A stretch of DNA of 60,000 nucleotides, from NCBI GenBank assembly GCA_964035545.1, contig OZ037768.1:18581700-18641699 (forward strand), read 5' to 3'. Below, piece after piece: positions 38,150-50,849 of the stretch (the stretch's first letter is position 1; each line of letters opens with the position of its first letter). The stretch comes from Bugula neritina (lineage: Eukaryota > Bryozoa > Gymnolaemata > Cheilostomatida > Bugulidae). A model generated the notes under the pieces. The model ran no database searches, had not been told where the DNA came from, and worked only from the letters and a program-made list of their open reading frames with translations. A program made the translations under genes and the position numbers.

Positions 38150-39610
38150 TCGTTTGGTGTTGTTAATGCTTTGGTAAACTACCTCCTACCAAGCCCTGCT
38201 TTATACCTCCCTAAGTCTCTTGTGATTGAAAACATTTATATCAAACTAAAAGCCGCTATTGGCCACTCAATACTATGTCAACAAATTAAAATTGATGTAT
38301 CCATTACAAATCAACTCAAACATTCGGCTATTGGTTTATATAAAAGCTTAATTTATGTAAAGTCAGATTGAGCTGCTTGTTTGTTTGTTCAAACTGCAAT
38401 TCAATTATTGGTATCTTGGATCTTATCAAACACTTGGTGCCTTCAACTCACTATCAGTAACTATAATTATAGTACTTCACAGACAAATATCATATATACC
38501 TATATATAGTAACACTATGACTTAAACTTATGATTTATTACTTCAGTTTACCAAAATAAGTTCTCACCACATCAATGTATTTACGTAATTAGTGTAAGTC
38601 ATCTTAATTTATTGCTCCAATGTCCAAAGTTTATGACTATTTGGATACTATCTTGGTTTGCAGGCTTGACGTACGCTATGTCTCTTTATCAGCCAACAAT
38701 ATTGTAATTACGACAATTCCCAGACAGGGCTAATCTATCTGCATGAAACTTGCTTTCGCTTTGCTTTTACTTTGTACATGTGATACGACTTGTAAGAGTC
38801 GCACTGCTCTACTCCAGTATCAGCTGATAGTTTTTACAAAGACTGTACCAACAAAGTATATTGTAAAGGAAAAACAATGTATTACATATCATCAAAGTAT
38901 AAGAATATAGTGCCTTGCAACTGTTCATAAAAACACAAAGTGTAAACACTTCTTCCAATTTCTCAAGTACATGTTTTGTATGCTTTAATAAATATCTTGA
39001 AGATACTATGTAAATAAAATATCTGGTATTTGAGTGTTGACAACTTACTACATTGAACTGACGTCACGATTAGTTCTAAATAATATTATAGCTAAAAATT
39101 TTGTTTACACATTAACACCAATAATTTGCACAGGCTATTTGTATAAGTGTAAGAAAACAATTAATTTTAAACACTCAAGTGGTAAAAGTATTAGTCAATT
39201 TGACAAGGAGTCTGATAAATTACGTCAGCAATTATTCCAAGTGTTTACAATATTTATGAGAAAACGTCAGTTCTTATTGCATGATACAAATGAAGGTGAA
39301 GTTAACAGAAACACATTGCTGTTATTTTTTAGTTTGATGTAAGCATAATATTATTTCATCCACTTTACATTAAACATTTTTCACTGCTGACAAATTAGCC
39401 AGCTATTATATTAAAAAACAATGTAGATAAAATATAGGTTTTTGGAGTTGATTCTAGGGCGACAGTTGCAGCAGTGACTGGCTTGCAACTCATAATCTAA
39501 TACTATATTTAGTAATTATGTATTTCATCTTTACTATTCTAACAAGAATTCTCCACTCCACTACACAGAAGACTAAAAGTTTTGTTGATATATATGATAA
39601 CTTATACCAA
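38150..39610. other. Intergenic stretch
   Basis: A 102-codon plus-strand open frame at 39034-39342 has no recognisable motif, no splice-linked neighbours and ordinary AT-rich composition, so it is not called. Otherwise nothing seen. Confidence 0.4.
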
Positions 39611-39614
39611 ATCA

Positions 39615-42600
39615 TCAGATCCACCAAGGCTTATAGGGCATCAAGTGGCTCCCAAATTGAGTCGTCTGATTGGCTGTTGCATAACCTAGAAGCTCCATTG
39701 CTTTAGCACATACTTTCTCTGCAATCTCATTTACATTATATTCTGTATCTTCATACAATAAAGTGATATCCACTTTCGACATTGGCTCTGTTATTTTTCC
39801 CAACTCTTCGGTGACATTTAGCTAAAATGCAAAACAGACATGTTTTGTTTTTCTGATTCTTAAATAACTTCGGTGTAACTAGTGAGAATGCTGAGTGGGG
39901 TGAAAATGAGGAGCTTGAGTACTTTCACCTTATAAAACTTTTAAAACTTCAAATTCATTGTTTACTCACTTTTCAATTTGTTACTATATCACTACCATCA
40001 GGACAGTACTGATGGGTTTAGCTGCAGTAGCAGGAAAATTGCATTAGCCCTTAAGCAATGTTTTTGCATTTGGTTTCTTAAAAATAAACATGATAGGTTT
40101 GCTAGAACTCTTATCTTTACAACCAGTCATTTTACACTTGCCTGACTTTGTATGTATCCTTAATTATATAGAGTATGGAGGTTACCATATGCCTGCTGTT
40201 ATATTTAATATGATGTAGCAACAAAGCTTTCTAACTAGTAGTGGTAAATATTCTAAATAACATTTTGACACATTTTTAATACTTATGATATCTCAATTTC
40301 AACTGAAACATTAGATTTTAACTTCAACTTTTGTTGCATTTCAAGAATTAAGGTCTTACCCTATTAGGTTTCTAAAATTGACCACCTGCCTTCAGTCTTA
40401 AACTCTTTCTTTAGGATTGAAATTATGTAACGCCCTTAACACTCTGTTAAACTGGTAATAACATTTCAATTAACCTGATATTTTAGAAAACTACAAAAGA
40501 CACAAACTTTTACAAGTTGCAACATGTATAAATAAATTAAAGGTAACATATTTGATGTGTTATTCATACAGCTGATGTTTTTCACTATCTGCATGAAACT
40601 ACTCTTAATTAACTAAAGCAAGGTTTAGCTACCAGAAGCAATGTTTTATATACCATCGGTTAGCTTCTATTTTATTGCAAATGTAATTTTTTTTTTTAAA
40701 TTTATTATTTTTTTCCATATATGCAATTTAGAACATTTACATGCCTTTTCTTAAAAAACCACTAGGTGTATTGTTTTATTGAAAGAAGTGAGAGTCTATT
40801 TGTGAACAAGTAAACTTTAAATACTTTGTATTTGCATATTGTTGTTACACTGTATAGGCTATCGCCGTTCAGCACACAGTATTACAAAATAAATTCCAAA
40901 TGTATAAAGTAGATAAAATGGCATTGATCAAGTTTCAGCAGCTGTATGTTAACAATTTTTCTCTCCAGGGTTGGTTTCTTTTTGACTGGAACCTTTTATG
41001 AACTGAGGAATATTTCTCTATAACCTATGTGTGTATATAAACCATGGCCTGCAATAATCTTTCCATGTACATCATATGCATGTACGTGACTGTATGCATG
41101 ATTCTTAGTCTATTAGTGATACCTCACACAATGCAAATAAACAATAAATATTTCTTGACCTCGGTATTACCAGTCTACAATATATAGTTAGAGTTATCAG
41201 CCCTCCCCATAGGACGGTTTCTTTACGGATTTCTTCTTTAGTACTTATTTGGCCAAAACTCGATAAAAAAGCCAAGTAGTAAAATTTTTATGTATACAAG
41301 TGGTTTTTGCATTGTTTCAGTGAGTTAGATATTACGTGATGTTAAAAAGTATTAAAATTAATGAGAATTAGAGTTTTTGCAATTATATGTTATTTTCAAA
41401 TGCAGTTGTTTCAAGTTGCTTTTAAATAACCTAACTAGCTAAACTTTTATTTCTTATTATAGATAAACTGCTAGATATATGAGTTACCTTCAGAAAGTCA
41501 AGTATCTTCTCCAAAGATTCTGTAGGGTTTTCAATCATATCCTCATATCTTGTAAACAAATATTTGTGCGAAATATCTAATCCACCATTTTTTAAAGAAT
41601 TCTTCAACTTTCGCACTGCTTTTATATCTCTTGTTAGTCCAAGGCAGTATTCTCTAGCTATATCTACAGCTATTGGTTTGTCCTACACATGTAAGACATG
41701 AATTTAAATTAGTCAACAACTAAAAATGAATAGCTCAATATATTCTAAATATAAATGTTTTCTTTGTTAGAATTAATTTCCAAAACACCTTTTATTTTTA
41801 TTTTTAATCTTGAGTCTGGGGTATTTCATGAAAAAACTCTTAGAGAAAAAGAATTTATTCTCTTAGTTAGTATAACATTACAAATTATCTCCACATTGAA
41901 TAATTCTATCATTTTTGTAATAGCCTGCAGCAGAAATAGATGTGTCAAACTTGTAAGAAGGAAATGATTATAATCTAAACTTGCTACTTGGAGTGGATGT
42001 GCAAATAAAAATGACTCATGACTCGTGGCTCTTTTATATTAACTATTGATTAGTTCATTGAAGAGAGCAGGTGTAGTGGTTAGAGTGCTGGCCTAGTAAA
42101 CACAAAGTCAGTGGCTCAGCCCAAACATTGGCGGTCATGTTAAGAAGTGCATTCAGCCATAATAACCCATGCGCCACAAATTAAAAAAGTTTAGCCCTCT
42201 TTACAAAACCCTTTTCATCAGGGGTTCTTACAGGGATGGCGACTATAAACTCACATGACTGAGTTTATTGAGGGGCTAATCTACCATCAGCCTAACAATT
42301 CTGTGTTGAATATACATCTAATATTTAGTTCAAATAAATAGAAGTAAAAATGATATGCAAACCTGTAGCAGGTTACTTTTGTATGTTACCTTGATGACGG
42401 AAAACGCGTTGGTGTCATCTCTCAAGCGCTGCCATAAATTTAATATGACAAACCTCGGATCCGCTGCCAGGTGGACAAACTGGAGTGAGTCATTTAGAAA
42501 CAGGAAGTCCTGAAGTTCTAAGCCGCTGGTTTTGTAGATGTCCACCATCCTCACCGCCCTAGACTCACATCTGTGTAACACACCACACTATGATTGGTTA

Positions 42601-45434
42601 TTGTTGAAAAGGCATAATATCAAATCTTAATAGTATTAACAAATATCTACTACACCATAAGTCATAAAAATATGTACCAAATATGATGTTAGAGTCAAAA
42701 TAGTATTGTATTACAGCAAATATACAGCTTATCATGTACATAGAAATATTAACATTGTGATGGATAAATACTTCAAAGTACATTTTGAAGTAATTAAGTA
42801 CTATGCATTAACTTATGATTTTTGGAATATAAATTTATAAAAGTACATGCAGCTAGAAACGTAACACTTATATCTGTATGCCAAATTAGTATTAACTAAC
42901 CAGCTAGTTTACAAATTCAAATTTGCCCATGCACTCACAGCTCTAGTAATTTAGTACTACACTCAAATGTTCACCTTTCACCTTTCACTCAAATATTTAC
43001 CTTTAATTCAAATTTTCAAGTTATATCAAACCTAACCCCGAAGAAAATTGAATTACAGTAATAAATAATTTATTAATTTATGCAAAATCAAAATGTTCAA
43101 AAAGCTCTTCTCTACTTGACAAGTATACATTTGTAAATAATATTATAGAACCGAAGTTATGGAATAAGCTCTGTAATAAAAAGAAAACTATAGGTTCCAG
43201 CACTGAGCCTTCCAGCAGTCTAATAAACTATAATAATTGATAAAATAATAATAATTAAATATTTATCATAAAAAATAGAAATAATCTTGCTTTTGGTCTT
43301 TTTATAAAAGCCATGCAATAGTTTCTTCAAGTTTTAACGTACGTTGTTGTGTTGAATGTGCAGCCAGCTCTGTGACAGCCAGGTGAGTGATGTCTTATGG
43401 TGTGCCCATCTGGTTTCTGCACGGAAGCTTGTAACTTGTGAAGCAGATTATGGTCACATGACAGCAAGTCATCTGCGTATTGCTTCATGTTGTGTTGGTT
43501 GAATTTAGGGAACGCTGGTGAGACTTTAGAAATCCAACTAAAGTATACAAACTTTATATTCAATTTTAAATAATATATGCATTTGATGTTAGACCCAAAA
43601 TATTCTTATATACTGCAGCAAGTCTTATATAACTTACCATGTGCATGTAAAGAATGTGAAAACGCTATGTAGATACGTTGGCTATATTTCATGTAATTTT
43701 ACAATGTAAAATGGTAAATATGTATAATGGTATCTATCTGCATACAGTATATATATCTGCGAAATAAATTCTTATATACAACAAATATATATTTTAGAAA
43801 ATTTTATAACTAATGGCTCATATTACTTAGCTATTTTTTACAAACACTTTAAATATGCAACATTTTGCTGACACTCTTGCTAGGAAACTAACCTGTTTAT
43901 TTTTTTATATTATTAAGATTGAGGATATTTCGCATCAAACAGCGCACTGAGATTTAAGGGTAAAGCAACTCTTAAATAATTTATGCAATGCATAAATATT
44001 GCAGTTTTGTAGATGCTTTGATAAAACATAGCATTTTAAATTTGATAGAAAAATTATTTGACAAAATTAATGTCAATGTACACAGTTATATACAAATAAG
44101 GTAAACTCTTACTAATCTAGCTGATGGATATAGTATACGTCGGGATGGTTTCGTAGCAACTGGGTAATTGCATCACCATGAGGAAGATTTTCAATGCCCA
44201 GGTACGAGTAGAGTACAGCTTTAGTTCGAAGTATGTCACTTGTTTCATTAATCGGAGTTACTTTTGTCAAATTTTCAAGCTCACTGCAAAAACCTTCAGT
44301 GACATCACTTCCAGGTTTTGCAGCCATATTGTTTGGATGTTCCGTGATGTCATCCTTTAGCTTCTTGATAGTACTATACCAGCTAATGGTGAAGTAGATG
44401 TGCACCACCTGCACCACTAATCCTGTTATTACTAGAGCTAACACGGCCTTCAAAAGTATCTCTAAAAAGAAATATTTGGCTATAAACATAACAATAATCT
44501 AGTAGAATATTTGACTGTTTGTTACACCTCTAGGCTAGCCTTTGAACATTAAACACAAGTTATAGGTGTCCATTGTTCAGGACTATATAGCAATGATCAG
44601 TATCAATTATAGAGTTGTGGTAAGAGAATGAAAATGCTCCAAAATGTAGCTCTGTGGAAATTTTATAGCTTTGCGAAGTAATAGAAGTTGCATCACATGA
44701 CATTCATATACTGCACATACAATTTTGCTATTTGATTTCATACAACAAAGATGAAATTATTGATTTATTAATACCTTGTTTGCAAAATCACTTTGTCACA
44801 AAATTAATTTAAATTGAACTTTCTCTCTTCACTTAAAAATTTTAATTGTAAACAGTATAATATTATAGGAAGATACTATTGTGTAGGTTATACACATATT
44901 ATTCTTTGTTAGCGAAACCAACTCCCTGTTTCTACACCATAGCATGAAAATTGGGTTATCTTTATGCAGAGCATAATCTTAATACCATAATTATGTGCTA
45001 AAAGTTAGTTTGAGAAGAATTTTGAAACATACTAAGATTCAAATTTTGCTTAATAAAATTTAGGTTGTATAAAGAACAAAATCAATATTTTTATTGAACA
45101 TCAATGGCATAATTTTGGACACTAATGAAACTAAAAATTTGAGTTCATCCACAATTTTTTTGGCATTATAACTTCTTTCCTCACCACAGCCATGCTACTA
45201 GCACGTGTCTTCAAAAATTATGACTTAGGATAAACTTACTGCATCAAAAAATATTTTATAGGTACCTTATCACACTTGCATATAAATGTTTGTTTGCATG
45301 ATGCCATAAAAATTATTACTCTCACCTTTTTTAGGAGAACAAATTTTTATTCTGTTGTCATAAGCTGGCATTTTTGCAACTTTATGGCAGATTTGCACAA
45401 GATCAACCGTAAGTTTTTCTTTCTTCCATATCAT
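39615..45434 (-). CDS. Type II membrane protein of the carbohydrate sulfotransferase fold, PAPS motifs eroded
   Basis: Six exons (minus): 45434-45326, 44461-44113, 43537-43343, 42570-42390, 41682-41488 and 39821-39615, all phase-consistent, 411 residues. A short cytoplasmic tail (MIWKKEKLTVDLVQICHKVA) precedes one membrane anchor (LLKAVLALVITGLVVQVVHI), the Golgi type II layout. The lumenal domain follows the Gal/GalNAc/GlcNAc 6-O-sulfotransferase order: a first strand and loop with RNHPDVYYIHQLDY (family: NQHPDVFYLYEPL), then CESRAVRMVDIYK (family C-K-SKAV-VK-IR), then FVHLAADPRFVILNL (family LVRDPRAV--SR), then YLFTRYEDMIENPTESLEKIL and a C-terminus ending MPYKPWW. The PAPS 5'-phosphosulfate loop (R-S-G-S-S-F) is replaced by SYLGIENLPHG and the 3'-phosphate motif has lost its first Arg and Ser. 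It may be catalytically dead or bind a different donor. Confidence 0.75.
42062..42300 (+). mobile_element. tRNA-derived SINE
   Basis: The head AGGTGTAGTGGTTAGAGTGC matches tRNA box A, and GTGGCTCAGCCC about 35 bases later is an altered box B. A tRNA-unrelated body of about 180 bases follows (GTGCATTCAGCCATAATAACC ... GAGGGGCTAATC). It lies in the intron between exons 4 and 5 of the sulfotransferase-like gene, in opposite orientation. The body differs from the 14.7 and 56.6 kb elements, so it is a second SINE family. Confidence 0.5.
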
Positions 45435-47770
45435 AACTTGTGAAGTCTATTTCCAGCATTCAGAAAGCTCTGTGTGCATGTGAGCATGTAAGCACCTCTA
45501 AAAATCTAAAAAATAATATAATTACATAATATTATTGAAAAAAATGGCTTTAAAACTAAATTTTTAACTTATTAAAAATTAGCTTCATATGGTTTGTATA
45601 TATAAATTGTTTTTTAATTGATATCACTGTTATGGGTTAATATCATAAGTATTACAGCGCAATTAATTTCTTCAGCAACATATTTCTAATGAAGAAGTAA
45701 TACCAAACAACCATAAACCTATTTTCAAGCTGCAAATTTTATTTGTGCAAAAATTTGCCTGCTTATAATTTTAAAATAAATACTTTCTAACATGAATTTT
45801 AATATGTTGTTACAAATACTTACCATAAAGGTTGGGGAGTCTACGGCAGAAAATCTGGTGCGCTACTTTCTCGCTTGCTGATCAAAGTGTGCTACGATCA
45901 GTTTTGTTATATTATATTATAGAACTTGGGATAGATTAAATTTCTTGGCTACTAAATGCCATTAGACATCATGAAGATGAGAGTATATATACGTGGAGTT
46001 TGACTACACTCTACATTATCCTCTGAAACTTCTAATAGAGTTAGAAGTGATTAATAAGCATTATTTGTTAATAAACCCTAGGGGTTTAGCAGCAACACAT
46101 TGATTATTTGCCACTAGCTAAGGCAGTGTTGACCATCACAGAACAATCAACTGTGTTGCAAAATGAACACAAATTGTTAGTAATATTTGACTATTTGACT
46201 TTATTTACAATTAAACAATAGCTGTGATAATTCAAACTGCTTTCTTTGTTGAGGAAGAACGAAGTATAATACTCATATATATGCTATTACTTGCAATGAT
46301 AAGAAATTACTGCAAATTCTTCACCTATCATGCATGCCATGGCAAAAATAAGCTGTAATTGATTAGAGAAAAGATAATATAATATTATGGGCTATAGATG
46401 AAGTCGATGTATTTTTCCAATGCTACTGACTAATCCTATTAATTACTTTGCAGTTGATGGACAAGTTTATTCCGCAGTTGCTGGCAAAGACTAAAACGCA
46501 TTTATAGATAACACAGAGGAGCAAAAGACATTACAGCATTTTATTAATAGAAACATTTTGTAAGACATCAGCAACCATAGCAGGCTAATAACTATTAACT
46601 TTAAACATTGCGGTCAATTAAACACTGTTTATTAAATATATTGATATAGAAGTTGTATTAGAAATAGGTGGTAAGCAAAACGAAACTTAACTATAGCTGA
46701 AGTAAACTCTTAAAGGCAAACAGTTGTGAATTTGAACAACATTCTTGCTTTGTCTGTATTAGATGTGTTGTAAATTGTCAGCTGCAGTTGCAAACCTCCT
46801 TGTTTCTGGAAAATATATAATAAAGAAATCAAGCAATGTATAAATTAGTTTTTGAAAGACTTATTTAAATGCACTAAGCCAATTTTGAAGTGAGTATAAT
46901 TAATATGTCAATATTACTCTATCATGCATTTTTAGATTTAGAAAATACTTTTTAATAGCCTAGAGAGTTTTTTACTTTTAAATAAAGTGAGTTTAAAATT
47001 AACCAAAGGCATCAGAAAGCTTATTATAATTATCACAGCGCAAGTAAAACTTTTGCAACATTCAAGAAATGATCAATCATGAAAAACAGCAACCAACTCA
47101 TTTATGTAGGCCATTGTATGCAAGATAGTATAAAAAAGACATGTACATTGCTTATAATATCTGTCTCAGCTCACGATTTTGCTTATAGAGCTAAATTTGA
47201 TTCCATGCAAAGTTTGATATGCTGTTTGTTAGCTCATGGTATGTTAAGGCAAAAGACAGCATAGGCTGAAAACTAATAGCAGACTTTTCATTCATTTTTT
47301 GAAAAAAGTATTTTTTCTCTTAGTTTCAAGCAATATTTTAAACCCTAGCAGTATTTTTGCTAGGATTTAGAGCACTTTGAAACAAAGATTTTAATTTTTG
47401 AAATTTGAAATGAACTCTAATATAAATTATACTGTTTTTGCCGACGAGAGCTTTGCAGCAGATAGAAGCTTTACTATGAAAGAACGTCACATTTAAAAGC
47501 ATCAACAACTAGAATAGTTTTGGTTGCAAAATTTTATAGCATACAGAACTTGCAGTATTGTTTTTAGAGGTTAACTTTCTATAAAGAATAGCTAAAAACA
47601 TGTCATCTTCATTATTTCAATCTTTTGCAAATCATACTGTATAATATGGTAAGATGCTCTACTTAAAGAGATTGAGTAGCTAAGAAAGCAAACAACTGTT
47701 TAGGTGTGCTTATATACTTTTGCTGAAACAAATGTTGAGTTTCAGTTAATTATGTGAAAATATAAGTACA
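45435..47770. other. Intergenic stretch, including 5' region of the sulfotransferase-like gene
   Basis: A GC-richer patch with TCTGGTGCGCTACTTTCTCGC near 45850 could be the 5' UTR or promoter of the minus-strand gene. The rest shows no supported coding sequence. Confidence 0.35.
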
Positions 47771-47774
47771 CCTT

Positions 47775-50700
47775 TCAATAGAGAAGATATCTGGCTATGG
47801 GGAAGTACTGCGCCAGGTTGTCACTGTCATACATGTACGTCTTCTCCTTGTCCTTCGGGAATACATCTCTGAGGTACGCTGAGCCAGGTAGATTGTCTAC
47901 ATCGTACAGGTAACTTGAGTGTGCAGGTTCACTCACCTCTCTAGCGCCTGAAATGTTATTATGAGATGCAGTTAATTATAGAATACATCTTAATTAGCTT
48001 GAATATGTATACCAATAATGAATTAAAAGCAACTAGCATTGATTATAAATATCATTCTTATATTGCATAATAATGTACTTTTTCAGTATTTTAAAGAATA
48101 TAGTTTTAAAGCATATATGCTAAAAAAATTATTCGAAAAATAATGAGTGAAAACGTTTACATCACAACAAAAACTTATTTATTTAAGAAATTGTGCAAAC
48201 TGTAAATAAAGCAATGATTATACGATTGAACTACACGTATGGGAGCTTTGGATTTCAGCAAACTTATTCTAATTAATTTTAACTTATTTATAATTTTGTA
48301 GGTTAGCAGAGATCATAAACATATTCTAAAAGTATAATGAACTTATAGAATCAATATCATATACATCTTGTTTGGTATAACAAAGGTCATCATATTTTGC
48401 ATAACACACAAACGCACGCACGCACATACATGACCAATTCCTGTACATTTCAAACACAGTTGCCTTTTTGTAACAGCTCCAACTCTCCAAAAACAGAAAT
48501 ATTTATAAAAGTTGAAAAAAGTTTTCTGAACAGGAAAAACCCTCATTTGATAGAGAGTTTATTGCTAGAGTGTTTATTTATTAGTATTCGAAAAGATTTA
48601 TTGCTTTCTCAATCACAATAATATACATGTTTGGTTATTTTATCTAACTTAACAAATAACTTTATATACTGTGTCTAAACCAGCTCTAGGTTTTGAGTTG
48701 AAAACTGAAATGTATGCTTAGGATCAATTCTCTAGTATTATTAGTGTCTTGAAACAGCTCTACAGAATAATATGAGTATGTTTACTTCAGCAAACTTTTA
48801 CTAAGTCATAAAGTTTGCTTCATCTAAACAGTTTTTAAATAACATGACACTCTAATAGCTGGTACTCTGCAGTGCAGATGTATCAACATACCTGTTTTAT
48901 GTTTGTACCGATTAAATATTTCATATGCTTTTTCTTCAAGTTTTTCTAAATCCAAATTCATATAGTCTCTCTGAACAACAGAATTTTTTGTGTTACCTTT
49001 CAATCGGCTCTTTTCTTTTGCTGGAGCCATTGCCTGAAGCACAGATATCACTTTCAAATTTTCCTGCTCATCAAAGTTTTTGTATAAATTGATTTAGTAA
49101 TGAACAGTATTCAAGGTTTATAATAATTGTTGACAAAGAAAAGCCTAATTTTTAATGTTTAATATACAGAGTATAATTTATTTCATAGACAATAAATTAT
49201 TACAATATAACAGTCACTGTTATTAAATTAATTTTATATATATGCTCATGGCTGACATTTAACTTAGTTTTTGAGCCAATACAGTGTCTTGTTGATATAA
49301 GTACATATTATTTATGAAACAATATTTAGGATCATCTCAAGCTCTCAAGGAGAGGGGCTATAAGATATAAATAGACCTGTTGTATTATTGGATTCTACTC
49401 AACTGTCATATACTGTAATTATTATAGATTATGCTTATAATATGATAAGGAATGTTTTGACTTGGAGTTGCCCCTACTGAGCTGATATGCACTACCTTGA
49501 AGCTGTTTTGCACTCTACTTATATTGTACTGGTTATGTAATCTATTTATGTTCAATTCCTTCTGTGTAAGATAATACAAACATGTTGGTGTATTGTTTAA
49601 AAATTCATACATAGTACTTTAACTTCTTTAACATTTTTTCTAAATTTAAAGCCATTTATTGCATTACAGAGCAGACCCAAACTTTTTCATATTTCATCAT
49701 TTTATGAAATTTTTGCTTTGCGTATGAAATTTAATGAACAATAAAATACATCCTTTTAACTATTTAAATAACTAAAATATGTGCTTATATATAAAGGAAG
49801 TTTCCCAAACCATGCTGTCTAGCACAGCATACTATATTTAGCACACTACAGTACTATCTAGCACCTGCAGTGTACTGTGTAGCGCTATACTGTTTAGCAA
49901 ACTGTACTTTTAAAAATTTAGTGAAAATTCGAATATATTCATGCATTACAATAAAATATGCTAGAACTCATAACTTCATCTAAAAGATAACATATTAGAG
50001 TATCGCTAGCTGCATTACCCCTTAGCAGTGTAAATTCAGTCTAAGCTAATCTTAGACAATGATGAGAACTAAAATAATGACAAGCATCTAATAATGCACA
50101 TTATCAATGTAACATAATATTCTGCAGTACCTCATCAATCTCTCTTTTCATCCTCAAATCTTCTGCATTCTGCAACATACGCTTATATTTGTCACTGCTA
50201 CTGCTTTCTTGGCAATATTCTTTAGTTTTCCCAATACTATTCTCTTCCATCTCTATGGCTGCTCTAACTTTACCCAACTTTCTCAATAATTCTTCTTGCT
50301 GTTTTACCAGTTTATTAGCCGTTTCGTACTATATAGCATAATATTAGAGTATAAATTATTATTTAAATGGGTACCCTTGCTTATGCATTGAAGCAAAGTA
50401 AATTTCTAACCATATGAACTAATCCCAAACTTCATCTAAACTGTTCAACAACACAAAATACCCCCACAAGTTGTTAATCTCAATAAATAAAACTTGTGCA
50501 GTTTATTTAATTAGTGTCATTGCATTTATATAGACTTGTAGGTCATGGCTATGCAATTCATACAAAACAACAATTAACTTTATATAAGAAATACATATTA
50601 TATAGATCGAATAGGTATCAAAAATCTACATAAACATTCGCTATTGAAGAGCAAAAAGCTTACCTTGTAGTCACGTAGAGCTCGGTTGTTAGTGAGATGT

Positions 50701-50795
50701 GACAGCATGTTATGACTGCGGGGCATCTCGTATGACCCCCCACACATGGACTTGACAGCCCGAGTACGAATCTGACTTGCAGTGTCACTACTCAT
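47775..50795 (-). CDS. Four-exon charged, helical protein of unknown function
   Basis: Exons (minus): 50795-50664, 50328-50131, 49063-48892 and 47947-47775; phases 0, 0 and 1 agree; 224 residues. The N-terminus has MPRSHNMLSHLTNNRALRDYK, followed by a long Lys/Glu-rich segment with coiled-coil character (YETANKLVKQQEELLRKLGK, MLQNAEDLRMKREIDEE), then a Tyr/Asp-rich C-terminal segment with two similar phrases, SSYLYDVDNLPGSAYL and KTYMYDSDNLAQYF. No signal peptide or membrane helix. The family is not recognised. The regular charged helix followed by a tyrosine-rich tail would suit a cytoskeletal or axonemal component, but that is a guess. Confidence 0.65.
49813..49912. repeat. Degenerate minisatellite, about 20-base TAGCAC...CTGT units
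   Basis: Five TAGC-led units of uneven length, each with TAGCAC/TAGCGC/TAGCAA followed by ACTAT or ACTGT, in intron 3 of the 50.8 kb gene. Confidence 0.55.
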
Positions 50796-50849
50796 TGTTT
50801 GGTAAAGCTGGGCTATCTTCAGAGAGAACTATGAGCGCTGCTAATATAT

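Noticed and set aside
39034-39342. 102-codon plus-strand frame
   Set aside because: No recognisable motif and no exon partners.
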